Source: JBBIQS01 sp037442205 (GTDB lineage: Bacteria; Myxococcota; Myxococcia; Myxococcales; UBA5297). Taken from it: a stretch of DNA of 48,539 bases. Location: assembly GCA_037442205.1 (NCBI GenBank), contig JBBIQS010000062.1, forward strand, positions 1 to 48,539. Direction: 5' to 3'. The position numbers and the translations under genes are program-made. The notes beneath the pieces are model-generated. The model did not search any database and was not told the origin of the DNA. It saw only the letters and a list, made by a program, of their open reading frames with translations. Shown one piece after another: positions 18,179 to 27,341 of the stretch (position 1 is the first letter of the stretch; each line of letters begins with the position of its first letter).

Positions 18179-19720
18179 ATGGGTGGAAGGGGGGCAGCCG
18201 GCTATCGAGCGACGGCCTTTGCCGCCTTACTGAGGCTGGGGCTTCTGCTCGCCCTCGGCTGCACCAGCGCCAAATCGAAGGAGCCCAGCGGTCCCCCCGA
18301 GGTAAAGGTCGGGGCCGAGAACCTGGCGCGCGCCGAGCGGGCCGAGCTGCAGTCCGGCCCCACCATCTCCGGCAACCTGCAGCCGCGGCGTGTGGCCATG
18401 GTCCGGGCCCAGGTCGGCGGCCAGGTGATGGCGGTCGAGGCCCTCCAGGGCGACCAGGTTCCCAGGGACAAGGTGCTGGCGCGCATCGACGACTCGGCGC
18501 TGCGCGAGCAGGAGCGCTCGGCGCAGCTGGCGGTCGCCTCGGCTACCGCTGCCCGCCGGGTCGCCGAGCTGGAGCTGGCCCGCTCCCGCAAGCTGGCCAA
18601 GGGAGGCGGGATCACCGAGCGCGACCTGGAGCGCACCCGGGCGGCTCTGACCGCCGCCAGCGCTCAGCTCGCCGAAGCCCAGGCCCGCCTGATCGCCGCC
18701 CGCCAACAGCTGGATCGAACCGTGGTCCGGGCGCCGTTCGACGGGGTGATCAGCGAGCGCCAGGTCAGCATGGGCGACTACGTGGCCCCCGGCGGGCCGA
18801 TGTTCGCGGTGATCGACCTGGGCAGCCTCAGGCTCGAGGCCGCGGTCCCCGCCCAGAACCTCCAGGAGCTCAAGGAAAAGACCGCGGTCGACTTCACGGT
18901 CGCCGGCTTCGCCAACCGCCGCTTCCGCGGGGAGATCACCCGCATCAACCCGGCAGTCGATCCCAGCACCGGCCAGGTGCGCGTCTACGTCGACATCCCC
19001 AACGAAGCCGGCCCGCTGATCTCCGGCCTGTTCGCCCAGGGGCGTGTCGAGACCCTCACCGCCAAGGGGCTGGTGCTGCCCGCCGACGCGGTGGACCTGT
19101 CGACCACTCCGCCCTCGGCGCTGCGGGTGGAGAACGGGCGGGTCCAGCGGGTGCCGTTGCAGCTGGGGATGCGCGACGAGGTGGCCAACCGGGTCGAGGT
19201 CCGCAGCGGCCTGCAGCCGGGAGACACCGTGCTGCGCGGCTCGGTGCGCGGCGCGCTGGCCGAGGGAACCCGGGTGCGCGCCATGCGGGCCCCGGGCGAG
19301 GCGCCCGAGGAGGAGGGCCAGGCGCTGGGAGGATCGGGGCAGGCGAACCATCGGCCGGACGCCGGGTCCGAGGGCAGCGACGACGCCGGGGAGGAACTGG
19401 AGGGCGAGGATGGCGGCGAGGACGCCGGGGACGAGCTGCCGATGGAGGACAGCGGTCCCCTGGCGCCGGAGGGCAACGGCGATCGCCCGCGCCGACAGCC
19501 CCGGCCGCAGTCGCTTACTCCGCGAGACGAGGTCGAGCCCTTCGACGGCCCCCAGCCGCCGTCGCACGGGCCTTTCGACGAGCTGGAGGTCGCTCCGGCG
19601 GGCGAGGTGCCGGGGCCGGCGGTCGACGATCCGCCGCCGGCCAAGGTTCCCGAGCGCCGCGCCCCGGAACCTCCCGCCGACGGGCGCCGCTACACCAGAC
19701 CGCCCGAGCCGCTGCGATGA
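18179..19720 (+). CDS. RND efflux periplasmic adaptor lipoprotein
   Basis: 513 residues. Signal peptide with lipobox LALGC (Cys28). Then the membrane-fusion-protein domains: a lipoyl-type segment (VGGQVMAVEALQGDQVPRDKVLARID), a coiled-coil hairpin (about 106-180), the second lipoyl half (VRAPFDGVISERQVSMGDYV) and a beta-barrel domain with INPAVDPSTGQVRVYVDIPN. It links the inner-membrane RND pump to an outer-membrane channel. Unusual: residues ~371-513 form an extra Asp/Glu/Pro/Arg-rich disordered tail absent from ordinary adaptors. Upstream GTG starts only add residues before the signal peptide, so ATG 18179 is chosen. The pump gene follows 30 bp later. Confidence 0.88.
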   Translation: MGGRGAAGYRATAFAALLRLGLLLALGCTSAKSKEPSGPPEVKVGAENLARAERAELQSGPTISGNLQPRRVAMVRAQVGGQVMAVEALQGDQVPRDKVLARIDDSALREQERSAQLAVASATAARRVAELELARSRKLAKGGGITERDLERTRAALTAASAQLAEAQARLIAARQQLDRTVVRAPFDGVISERQVSMGDYVAPGGPMFAVIDLGSLRLEAAVPAQNLQELKEKTAVDFTVAGFANRRFRGEITRINPAVDPSTGQVRVYVDIPNEAGPLISGLFAQGRVETLTAKGLVLPADAVDLSTTPPSALRVENGRVQRVPLQLGMRDEVANRVEVRSGLQPGDTVLRGSVRGALAEGTRVRAMRAPGEAPEEEGQALGGSGQANHRPDAGSEGSDDAGEELEGEDGGEDAGDELPMEDSGPLAPEGNGDRPRRQPRPQSLTPRDEVEPFDGPQPPSHGPFDELEVAPAGEVPGPAVDDPPPAKVPERRAPEPPADGRRYTRPPEPLR

Positions 19721-19750
19721 AGCCATCCTGCGAGTGAGCAAGGTGCCGCC

Positions 19751-22700
19751 GTGTTCATCTCCGATCTCGCCATTCGCAAGCCGATCGTGACCATCGCGGC
19801 GATGCTGGCGCTGGCGGCCTTCGGCGTGCTGGCGCTGGCCATCCTCACCACCGACGAGTTCCCCGACGTCCAGCAGCCGGTGATCGCGGTCACCATCGTC
19901 TACCCGGGCGCCTCGCCGGCGGTGGTGGAGCGCGAGGTGGTGGTCCCGGTCGAGGATGCGCTCTTCAGCATCAGCGGCATCGATGCCACGCGCACCACCT
20001 CCAGCGCCACCGACGGACTGGCCCAGCTGACGGTGTTCTTCGACTACTCCAAGAACATCCAGCAGGCCTCGCAGGACATCCGCGACGCCATCAGCTCCAA
20101 GCGCTCCGAGCTGCCGCAGGAGATGGAGGAGCCGATCCTCACCCGCTTCGACCCCTCGGACATGCCGATCGTCTCGCTGATCCTGAGCGGGCCGGCGGGG
20201 GTGCCGGCGCTGACCGCGCTGGCGGACCCGACCATCGCCAGCGAGCTGCGCGCGGTGCCGGGAGTGGCCCAGGTGAGCGTGGTCGGCGGGCTGGTGCGCG
20301 AGCTGACGGTGCAGATGATCCCCGAGCAGCTGCGGGCCACCGGGCTGAGCGTGGCCGAGGTGGTGGCCGGCCTGCAGACGCAGAACCTGGCGGCGCCGGT
20401 GGGGCGGCTGGAGGAGCATCTCTCCGAGCGGACCATCCGCCTGCGCGGCCGGCTCGACACCCCGGAGCAGTTCGCCAACATGGTGGTGGCCCAGCGGGGC
20501 GGGCGCGGCATCCGGCTCGGCGAGGTGGCGAGGGTCTTCGACGGCACCGAGGATCCGCGCACCATGGCCCTCTTCAACGGCCAGCGGGCGGTGGGGCTGG
20601 AGATCATCAAGGCCAAGGGCTACAGCACCACCCAGGTCGCCAGCGCCATCCGCGAGCGGGTCGATCGGCTGTCGGGGACGCTGCCGGCGGGGGCCAAGCT
20701 GGAGGTGGTCCGCGACTCTGGGGTCCGGGTGGCGCGCGCGGTGCTCAACGTCCAGGAGAGCCTGTTCGAGGGCGCGCTGCTGACGGTGCTGGTGGTGTTC
20801 TTCTTCCTCGCCAGCTGGCGCTCGACGGTGATCACCGGGCTGGCGCTGCCGGTCAGCGCACTGGCGGCGTTCATCAGCGTGTGGGTCTTCGGCTTCACCC
20901 TCAACACCATGTCGCTGCTCGGCCTGTCGCTGGCGATCGGCATCCTCATCGACGACGCGATCGTGGTGCGCGAGAACATCGTCCGGCACGTGCAGCTGGG
21001 CTACGACCACGTGCAGGCGGCCCACGTCGGCACCAACCAGATCGGCCGTGCGGTGGCGGCCACCACCTTCTCGATCGTGGCGGTGTTCTTCCCGGTGGCG
21101 TTCATGGGCGGCGTGGCCGGGCAGTGGTTCAAGCCGTTCGCCCTGGCCATCGCCTGCGCGGTGCTGGTGTCGCTGTTCGTCAGCTTCTCCCTCGACCCGA
21201 TGCTCTCCGCCTACTGGTTCGACCCGCAGCTGGCCAAGGGCAGCAAGCGCGGCCGGTTCAGCCGGGCGCTGGTGGCGTTCAACCGCTGGTTCGACCGGCA
21301 GGCCGACAGCTACCGGGGAGTCATCGGCTGGGCGCTCGACCACCGGGTGACGATGGTGGCGCTCGGGATCCTGTCGTTGGTGGGGGCCATCGCGCTGCAG
21401 CTGTTCCTGGGCGGCGCCGGCTTCGCCCCGGTCAGCGACCGCAGCGAGATCAGCGTGGTGGTCGAGGCACCGCCCGGCTCGAGCCTGGAGTACACCCGCC
21501 GCAAGGTGGAGCAGGCTTCGCAGATCGTCCGCGCCCACTCCGAGGTGCTCTACAGCTACGACACCATCGGCGTGCCGATTCCGCTCAAGGCGCCGGGGGT
21601 GGACCAGGCGCTGATGTACGTGCGCTTGAAGCCCAAGGCCGAGCGCAAGCTGAGCCAGGACAAGCTGGGAGAGCTCTTGCGCCTCGAGCTGTCGACGCTG
21701 GGCGGGGCCACGACCTCGGTCTACACCGGCTTCTTCGGCGGGGCCTTCCCGCAGATCCAGATCGAGATCCGCGGCAGCGAAATCTCGTCGCTGGAGAAGT
21801 TCGCGGCCCGGGCTGCGGAGGAGGTGAAGAAGGTCCCGGGGGCGGTGGACGTCGGGCTTTCGACCCGCGGAGAGCGGCCGGAGGTCGAGGTGTCGCTGAA
21901 CCGCGGCTTGGCCGGGTCGCTGGGGGTGACGGTGGCGCAGCTGGCGCAGGCGATGCGGCCGGCCTTCGCCGGGCTGCATGCCGGCGACTGGGTGGACCCC
22001 AGCGGCGAGACGCGCAAGGTGATGGTGCGCCTGGCGCCCGAGGCCCGTTCGAGCGTGGAGAGCCTGCGCCAGCTGCCGCTGTCGGTGGCCGCGGGCCCGG
22101 ACCGGGCGCCGGGAGTGGTGCCGCTAGGCCAGGTGGCCACGGTCAGCCAGGCCGCCGCTCCGGCGCAGATCAATCACCTGGGGCGCGACAAGGTGATCGA
22201 CGTGCAGGCCAACGTCCAGGGGCGCTCGCTGAGCGAGGTCAACCGGGGAATCAACGAGAAGCTGTCCGGGCTGACGCTGCCTGCGGGAGTGCGCATCACC
22301 CAGGGCGGCGAAACCCGCGACGAGCAGGAGATCTTCCGGCGCATCTTCGTGGCGCTGGCGGTGGCGGTGCTGCTCATGTACCTGATCCTGGTGATCCAGT
22401 TCGGCTCGTTCCTGGACCCGATCGCCATCCTGCTGTCGCTGCCGCTGTCGCTGGTGGGGGTGGTGCTGGCGCTGCTCATCACCGGCGACACGCTGAACAT
22501 CATGAGCCTGATCGGCGTGATGTTGCTGATGGGGATCGTGGCCAAGAACGCCATCCTGCTGATCGACTACGCCAAGATGCGCCGGCAGCAGGGAATGCCG
22601 CGGCGAGAGGCGCTGATCGAGGCCGGGCGGGTGCGGCTGCGGCCGATCATGATGACCACGGTGGCGATCATCGCCGGGATGATCCCGGTGGCGATCGGGG

Positions 22701-22903
22701 CAGGAGAGGGCGGCGACTTCCGTGCGCCGCTGGGTCGGGCGGTGATCGGCGGGGTGATCACCTCCACGCTGCTGACGCTGCTGCTCATCCCCACCGTCTA
22801 CGAGATCCTCGACGGCGGCCGCGAGCGGGCCGTCGGCTGGCTGCGGCGGCGGCTGGGGCGGGCACGGGGCGCGGTGCCGGAGGCGGGGCAGATCGAGGCC
22901 TGA
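19751..22903 (+). CDS. RND multidrug efflux pump, inner-membrane subunit
   Basis: 1050 residues, the normal AcrB/MexB length, with two homologous halves. Helix 1 follows FISDLAIRKPIVTIAAMLAL; the porter region includes FPDVQQPVIAVTIVYPGASP. Transmembrane helix 4 carries the proton-relay Asp pair in GILIDDAIVVREN, and helix 10 the Lys in MGIVAKNAILLIDYAKM. This fits the hydrophobe/amphiphile exporter class; the heavy-metal class has a different helix-4 motif. The start is GTG at 19751. It forms an operon with the adaptor. No TolC-type channel gene is adjacent, so one must come from elsewhere. Confidence 0.94.
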   Translation: MFISDLAIRKPIVTIAAMLALAAFGVLALAILTTDEFPDVQQPVIAVTIVYPGASPAVVEREVVVPVEDALFSISGIDATRTTSSATDGLAQLTVFFDYSKNIQQASQDIRDAISSKRSELPQEMEEPILTRFDPSDMPIVSLILSGPAGVPALTALADPTIASELRAVPGVAQVSVVGGLVRELTVQMIPEQLRATGLSVAEVVAGLQTQNLAAPVGRLEEHLSERTIRLRGRLDTPEQFANMVVAQRGGRGIRLGEVARVFDGTEDPRTMALFNGQRAVGLEIIKAKGYSTTQVASAIRERVDRLSGTLPAGAKLEVVRDSGVRVARAVLNVQESLFEGALLTVLVVFFFLASWRSTVITGLALPVSALAAFISVWVFGFTLNTMSLLGLSLAIGILIDDAIVVRENIVRHVQLGYDHVQAAHVGTNQIGRAVAATTFSIVAVFFPVAFMGGVAGQWFKPFALAIACAVLVSLFVSFSLDPMLSAYWFDPQLAKGSKRGRFSRALVAFNRWFDRQADSYRGVIGWALDHRVTMVALGILSLVGAIALQLFLGGAGFAPVSDRSEISVVVEAPPGSSLEYTRRKVEQASQIVRAHSEVLYSYDTIGVPIPLKAPGVDQALMYVRLKPKAERKLSQDKLGELLRLELSTLGGATTSVYTGFFGGAFPQIQIEIRGSEISSLEKFAARAAEEVKKVPGAVDVGLSTRGERPEVEVSLNRGLAGSLGVTVAQLAQAMRPAFAGLHAGDWVDPSGETRKVMVRLAPEARSSVESLRQLPLSVAAGPDRAPGVVPLGQVATVSQAAAPAQINHLGRDKVIDVQANVQGRSLSEVNRGINEKLSGLTLPAGVRITQGGETRDEQEIFRRIFVALAVAVLLMYLILVIQFGSFLDPIAILLSLPLSLVGVVLALLITGDTLNIMSLIGVMLLMGIVAKNAILLIDYAKMRRQQGMPRREALIEAGRVRLRPIMMTTVAIIAGMIPVAIGAGEGGDFRAPLGRAVIGGVITSTLLTLLLIPTVYEILDGGRERAVGWLRRRLGRARGAVPEAGQIEA

Positions 22904-22927
22904 GCCGGCCTGCCTGACTTGCTGGCG

Positions 22928-23317
22928 CTAGATCCGGGCGAGCTGCGGCAGGCGATCGAAGTGGGCGTCGCGCGCGAAGAGGATGAGGTCGTGCTGCAGC
23001 GCCGACGCGGCGATCCAGATGTCGTTGGTCGGTATCGGAGTGCCCTGGCGTCGAAGTTGAGTGACCAGTCGAGCGTAGTGAATGGTCGTCGCTTCGTCGG
23101 GCCAAAGCAGCTCGAACCGAGGCGAATTCAGGAACTGCGTCAGCGTCCGCTCGTTCTGTTCCTGCCGTGAACCGAGCATGAAGCCGCTGCGCAGCTCGGC
23201 CAGGACGATCCACGGAACGAAGACCTTCCTAACCCGCTGGATCCGACTGACGACCTCGGGGATGCCGCGCGCCAGGTCGGTGTAGCGGTTGCTGTCGAGG
23301 GCGATCCTCACTTCCAC
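22928..23317 (-). CDS. PIN-domain ribonuclease toxin (VapC/FitB-like)
   Basis: 129 residues, the size of VapC toxins. The acidic catalytic set is intact: Asp8 (ALDSNRYTD), Glu41 (IVLAELRSG), Asp99 (TNDIWIAASAL) and Asp116 (ARDAHFDRL). PIN toxins cleave RNA, often tRNA or rRNA, in a metal-dependent way and are blocked by a cognate antitoxin. The GTG start overlaps the antitoxin stop by 10 bp, so the antitoxin is made first and translation is coupled. No truncation is seen; the pair should be active. Confidence 0.9.
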   Translation of the reverse strand: MEVRIALDSNRYTDLARGIPEVVSRIQRVRKVFVPWIVLAELRSGFMLGSRQEQNERTLTQFLNSPRFELLWPDEATTIHYARLVTQLRRQGTPIPTNDIWIAASALQHDLILFARDAHFDRLPQLARI

Positions 23318-23607
23318 ATCTCTTCGTCGACCTGGTCTTGAGCGGCGAGCGCCTCGTCGAAGGCGGGGTCTTCGACCCAGGTGCCAACCAGGTGGTCGAT
23401 GTCGTGGTAGACGGCCTCTTCCTCGGAGCAGGTGCTTGCTCCCAGCGCCTCGACGGCCACGTCATTGAGGCTGCGGCGCTCGGCGACGGCCTTGCGCCTG
23501 AGCGCCTGGTCCACATGTCTGGGTACGCCACGGACGGTCAGTTGCACGGTCTCTTCCCCCCCTTTGCGCTGCGATCTCTTCTTGGTGCTCTCCCGATAGA
23601 TAGCCAT
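23308..23607 (-). CDS. Ribbon-helix-helix antitoxin (FitA/CopG-like)
   Basis: 99 residues. After a basic N-terminus comes a ribbon-helix-helix: strand VQLTVRGVP, then helices HVDQALRRKAVAERRS and LNDVAVEAL, as in FitA/Arc-type regulators. The C-terminal acidic segment (from about STCSEEEAVYHDID) would wrap the toxin. Such antitoxins neutralise the PIN toxin and repress their own promoter. It is the first gene of the two-gene operon. A palindrome sits in its promoter, fitting autoregulation. Confidence 0.85.
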   Translation of the reverse strand: MAIYRESTKKRSQRKGGEETVQLTVRGVPRHVDQALRRKAVAERRSLNDVAVEALGASTCSEEEAVYHDIDHLVGTWVEDPAFDEALAAQDQVDEEMWK

Positions 23608-23613
23608 GCCTGC

Positions 23614-23644
23614 ACTTTACGCATTCGGTGCATGCACTGCAAGC
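23614..23644 (-). promoter_or_regulatory. Promoter and likely operator of the toxin-antitoxin operon
   Basis: On the minus strand the order is TTGCAG, a 17-bp spacer, then TAAAGT, ending a few bases before the antitoxin ATG at 23607. The spacer contains a perfect 10-bp palindrome, GTGCATGCAC (23628-23637). A palindrome between -35 and -10 is where RHH antitoxins usually bind to repress their own operon. The promoter boxes are only moderate matches. Confidence 0.5.
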
Positions 23645-23664
23645 CTGCACGCGGCGCGCGCGGC

Positions 23665-26514
23665 CTAGAACGCCCCGCCCAGCGCCAGGTACCACTCGCT
23701 GATCCCGCCCTCGCCGAGCCCGCGGGCGAAGCCGAGGCGGACGTTGGTCAGCAGCCCGTAGCCGAGGAAGATCTCGTCGCGCAGCTCGCCGCCCACCGAC
23801 GGCCGCAGCTTCTTTGCGGTGAGGGTGTTGGCCGCCTCGCCGACGTCGCAGAACAGCGCCCCCGACAGCCGCCGCAGGTAGAGCGGGAAGGTCCACGGCC
23901 CAAACCCCTGCAGCCACAGGGGAAACCGGTACTCGAAGTTGCCGAGCACGTAGCTGTTCCCGGCGAAGGCCCCGGGCTTGTAGCCGCGCAGCGCCACGCC
24001 GGTCGAGGTCCTCAGGTTCAGGGCGTCGATCAGCGGATCGCGGATGCCGATGCCTCCCAGCGAGAACAGCCGGCGCTGCCCCAGATCCCCGACCCCGGTG
24101 GCGCCCGCCAGCCGCAGAGCCAGGGCGTGGTGCTCGGCCCAGGGCATCAGCAGGTACTTGGCGAACACCGCCTCGATGCTGGTGGCGCTGAAATCGCCGC
24201 CCAGCTCGGGCCGGGTGGCGCGCAGGGTCAGGCTCAGCGACTGCCCGCGCTCGGCGCTGATGGCGTTGGCGAAGCGCTGGGCGTTGGAGAAGCTCAGGCC
24301 GACGATCGCCGTCGAGGCCAGTCCCTGCTCCGGGATGAACGGCACCGGCCCGTCGGGCTCGATGGTCTGCGCCCACGGGAAGGGATCGTAGCGGCGCAGC
24401 TCGTAGCCCAGGGTGGCGCCGAAGCTCAGGTCCCGCCAGCTGTACGGGAAGCTCGCCCACAGACTCAGGGTGGATTGGCGCTCGATCGCGCCCTGCGGAC
24501 CACCTGGGATGCTCGCCAGCCAGCTCGACGCCCCCGCCGACAGAAGCGGGTAGGTGATGTTCTCGCCGACCGAGAGATCGAAGTAGGGCTGCAGCGATTC
24601 GAGTCCCAGCCCGGCGCTCAGCGACCAATCGTAGTGCCCGGCCACGTCCGAGCCCCCGGTCACCAGCCCCAGCGCCGCCCCGCGGGGATCGGCGCCGAAG
24701 GACGGCAGCCAGTAGCGCGGCAGCAGCGTCTTCCACGGCTGGTAGTCGTGCGTCGGGTAGAGGGCGGTGCTCTCCCAGGCCTCGGGCTTGGGCCGCTCCA
24801 GGTCCTGCGTCGGCGCCAGCCGCCAGCGCTCCGGCTCGAAGGGCATCACCGCCACGTCGTAGCCGCGGCTGGAGTAGGTGACGAAGGCCAGCTCCTTCGA
24901 ATCGGGCGACACCGCCGGCTTGAAGGCCCCGGTCAGCACGTTGGTCACCTGGTACGTCTCGCCGCCCTGAAGATCCTTGGCGTAGAGGTTGTAGATGCCG
25001 CTGCGGTCGCTGGCGAAGAGCAGCCAGCGGCCGCTGGGATCGAAGGCCGGGTCGAGGTCGAGCGCGCGGTCGCGGGTCAGGTCGCGCACCTCGCCGCTTG
25101 CCAGGTCCAGCAGCCGGATGTCGCGCCCCTCGGGCCGCTGCTCCGAGAAGGCCACCGCCTTGCCGTCCGGCGAAAGCCGCGGCGTGAAGACCACGTGGTC
25201 GCGCGGGGCCTGGTAGAGGTCGCGCTGGCCGCTCTCGTCGATGCGCATCAGCGCGGTGCGCCCTCCGCCGATGCGCCGGGCGGCGACGATGGTCTTGCCG
25301 TCCTGGCCGACGTCCGGCTCGGTGGCGCGGGCGCCGCCGGTGAGCCGGGTCATCGAGCCCGACTTCAGATCCAGCCGGTAGAGATCCTCGTAGTCGTAGA
25401 ACAGGCTCCAGTTGAAGATCGCTGAAATGACGGCGCTTTTCCCGTCCGGGGCCAGGGCGAACGGGCCGCTGCCGGTCAGCTCCAGGAAGGGCTCGACCGC
25501 GCCTTTCTGCGGGTCGAAAAGCCTCAGGTTGGCGCGCCGGTCGCCGTTGTCCTCGAGGTAGAGCAGCCGGCCGTCGGGCAGGTAGTGGGGCTCGCCGGTG
25601 GTGTCGCCGCTGTGGCTGACGAGCCTGGCCTCGGTGAGCCCGCGGGCGGAGAGCCGCTCGGAGAGCTGCTCGACCTCGTCGAAGAGCTGCTCCTTCCAGT
25701 CCTCGTGCAGCTCGAGCCAGCTCTTGCCGAGCTGGGCCCGGGCGGTGCGGTTGATGGCCAGTGGAATGGCCTGCGAGCCATAGTCGCGGCTGATGCGGCG
25801 GAAGGCCTCGGGCCCGAAGCGGTTGGCCACGTACTCCAGGAGCTTGGCGCCGTGCAGATAGGGGACCGCGCCCCGCGGCCAGCGGGTGGGGTAGCCGCTG
25901 GCGTCGTCGAGCTCGAAGAAGGTGCCGTCGAGGACCTCGGCCCGCAGGTACATGTCGTAGAGGCTGGAGCGCTCCCGTCCCGAGCCGCTCAGCGCCGACT
26001 CCTCGTAGACCGCCAGCCCCTCGATGAACCAGTGCGGCTGGACGTTGTTGGGGATCCACAGCTGGCCGACCAGGCTGTTGACCAGCGCCGGGAAGCCGCC
26101 GATCTCGTCCAGGTGCAGCACGTGGGTGTACTCGTGCGTCACCAGGTTCCAGAGGTAGTCCTCGTAGTCGTTGAGCTCGCTGCGGCTGTCGGGCGGGACC
26201 GCCAGCAGGTGGATCTCCGGGCGCAGGAAGGCGGTGGCGCTGCCGTTGGCGCTGTCGGTCTCGTCGGTGACCACCACCTGGACCCGTTCCTTGGGAGCGT
26301 GGCCCAGCGCCGGAACCAACCGTTCGTGCGCCGCCTCGAGCGCCCGGGCTGCTTTCTGAGCGAGCTGGCCCAGGCCCTCGTGGTAGCTGACCACGAAGTG
26401 CGGGGTCTCCAGGCTGTACCAGCGCAGCGAGGGATCCCAGGCCGAGGCGGGGACAGGGGAGAGGAAGAGCAGTGCGAGTGCGGCCAGCGCGGCGAGTCTC
26501 GGCGTCTTGGACAT
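23665..26514 (-). CDS. Metallopeptidase / TolB-like propeller / outer-membrane barrel fusion
   Basis: 949 residues. A signal peptide (MSKTPRLAALAALALLFLSP..ASA) leads to a zinc-peptidase-like domain with HEYTH at 127-131 and third ligand Glu165 in WFIEGLAVYEE. From about 300 to 640 are WD40/TolB-like blades (LSPDGKAVAFSEQ, FDPSGRWLLFASDRSG, VSPDSKELAFVTY). The C-terminal ~270 residues look like a BamA/surface-antigen barrel (YVLGNFEYRFPLWLQGFGPW, ending LALGGAF). The catalytic residues look intact. It is probably an outer-membrane protein with a periplasmic or surface peptidase and propeller; the substrate is unknown. The ATG at 26514 is chosen because the signal peptide begins there. Confidence 0.8.
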   Translation of the reverse strand: MSKTPRLAALAALALLFLSPVPASAWDPSLRWYSLETPHFVVSYHEGLGQLAQKAARALEAAHERLVPALGHAPKERVQVVVTDETDSANGSATAFLRPEIHLLAVPPDSRSELNDYEDYLWNLVTHEYTHVLHLDEIGGFPALVNSLVGQLWIPNNVQPHWFIEGLAVYEESALSGSGRERSSLYDMYLRAEVLDGTFFELDDASGYPTRWPRGAVPYLHGAKLLEYVANRFGPEAFRRISRDYGSQAIPLAINRTARAQLGKSWLELHEDWKEQLFDEVEQLSERLSARGLTEARLVSHSGDTTGEPHYLPDGRLLYLEDNGDRRANLRLFDPQKGAVEPFLELTGSGPFALAPDGKSAVISAIFNWSLFYDYEDLYRLDLKSGSMTRLTGGARATEPDVGQDGKTIVAARRIGGGRTALMRIDESGQRDLYQAPRDHVVFTPRLSPDGKAVAFSEQRPEGRDIRLLDLASGEVRDLTRDRALDLDPAFDPSGRWLLFASDRSGIYNLYAKDLQGGETYQVTNVLTGAFKPAVSPDSKELAFVTYSSRGYDVAVMPFEPERWRLAPTQDLERPKPEAWESTALYPTHDYQPWKTLLPRYWLPSFGADPRGAALGLVTGGSDVAGHYDWSLSAGLGLESLQPYFDLSVGENITYPLLSAGASSWLASIPGGPQGAIERQSTLSLWASFPYSWRDLSFGATLGYELRRYDPFPWAQTIEPDGPVPFIPEQGLASTAIVGLSFSNAQRFANAISAERGQSLSLTLRATRPELGGDFSATSIEAVFAKYLLMPWAEHHALALRLAGATGVGDLGQRRLFSLGGIGIRDPLIDALNLRTSTGVALRGYKPGAFAGNSYVLGNFEYRFPLWLQGFGPWTFPLYLRRLSGALFCDVGEAANTLTAKKLRPSVGGELRDEIFLGYGLLTNVRLGFARGLGEGGISEWYLALGGAF

Positions 26515-26590
26515 GGCGGACCGGCGGATTGTAATGGATCGGACCGCCCGAGGTCTTGAGCGGCCAAGACTTGTGGTACAGGATCGAGCC

Positions 26591-27181
26591 ATGAAAACGC
26601 CGCAGTACGAAGGGGTGTTCGTGGCGCTGGTGCCGCAGCGCGGCAACGCGCTGCTCGAGCTGTTGCGATCCGCGGCTCGCCAGTTCCTGGGCGACAAGGA
26701 AACGCACTCCTGGACGATCGAGCTCGGGCACGTGCAGTCGCCGGCGGGGGCGGTGGTCTTCCGGCTGAGCAATCCGGCCAAGCCGTTCCCCTGGCGCGAC
26801 GGGTCCTACGCGCAGCTGGCGCGGGCGGTGAGCGAGGCCGGTCCGGGGCGCTGCTGGGCGATCGCGGTCGAGCGCATCCCGCGGGTCGGCGATTCGGAGG
26901 GCTGGGCCGAGGGAGTGGCCTTCGACCGCGGCGAGCAGCAGGCGGTCGAGGAGTGCACCGGGGCCGACGGCCCCTCCGAGCTGCGGGCCTGGTTCGGCGA
27001 GCAGCTGGCCCTGAGCGAGAACGAGGTGCTGGCGCTGTTCGAGTCCTGCGACCAGCGCGTCGGCGTGACCGCCGGCGAGGAGAAGTACGAGGACGAGATC
27101 GACCAGATCCTCGGCCGCGCCCGCCGCGAGTTCGACCACTACCGCAAGCTCAAGTCCGAGCGCGAGCGCACCCAGAGCTGA
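26591..27181 (+). CDS. Uncharacterised conserved cytosolic protein
   Basis: 196 residues from ATG 26591, no signal peptide or membrane segment. It shows a central beta-rich part (WTIELGHVQSPAGAVVFRL) and an acidic/basic C-terminal helix (EIDQILGRARREFDHYRKLK) that may be coiled. I do not recognise the family. It is divergent from the metallopeptidase-barrel gene with 76 bp between starts, which may hold promoters for both; none was clear enough to mark. It is separated from the large lipoprotein gene by 160 bp. Confidence 0.65.
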   Translation: MKTPQYEGVFVALVPQRGNALLELLRSAARQFLGDKETHSWTIELGHVQSPAGAVVFRLSNPAKPFPWRDGSYAQLARAVSEAGPGRCWAIAVERIPRVGDSEGWAEGVAFDRGEQQAVEECTGADGPSELRAWFGEQLALSENEVLALFESCDQRVGVTAGEEKYEDEIDQILGRARREFDHYRKLKSERERTQS

Positions 27182-27341
27182 TCCGGGTCCGAACTCACTC
27201 CCAATAAATCTCCAGTCACCGCGGGCATTTGCGCCCCCGTAACCTCCCGTTTGGGGCAGGCTGGAATATCCGTTGGCTGTCTGCCAGAATGCGCGCCCCG
27301 ATTCGGCCGAGGCCGGCTGCGAATCGGACCGGGAGACGCGC

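Noticed and set aside
18227..21979. Long antisense open frame opposite the RND genes
   Set aside because: Low-complexity, Arg/His/Gly-rich translation; the sense strand has the adaptor and pump.
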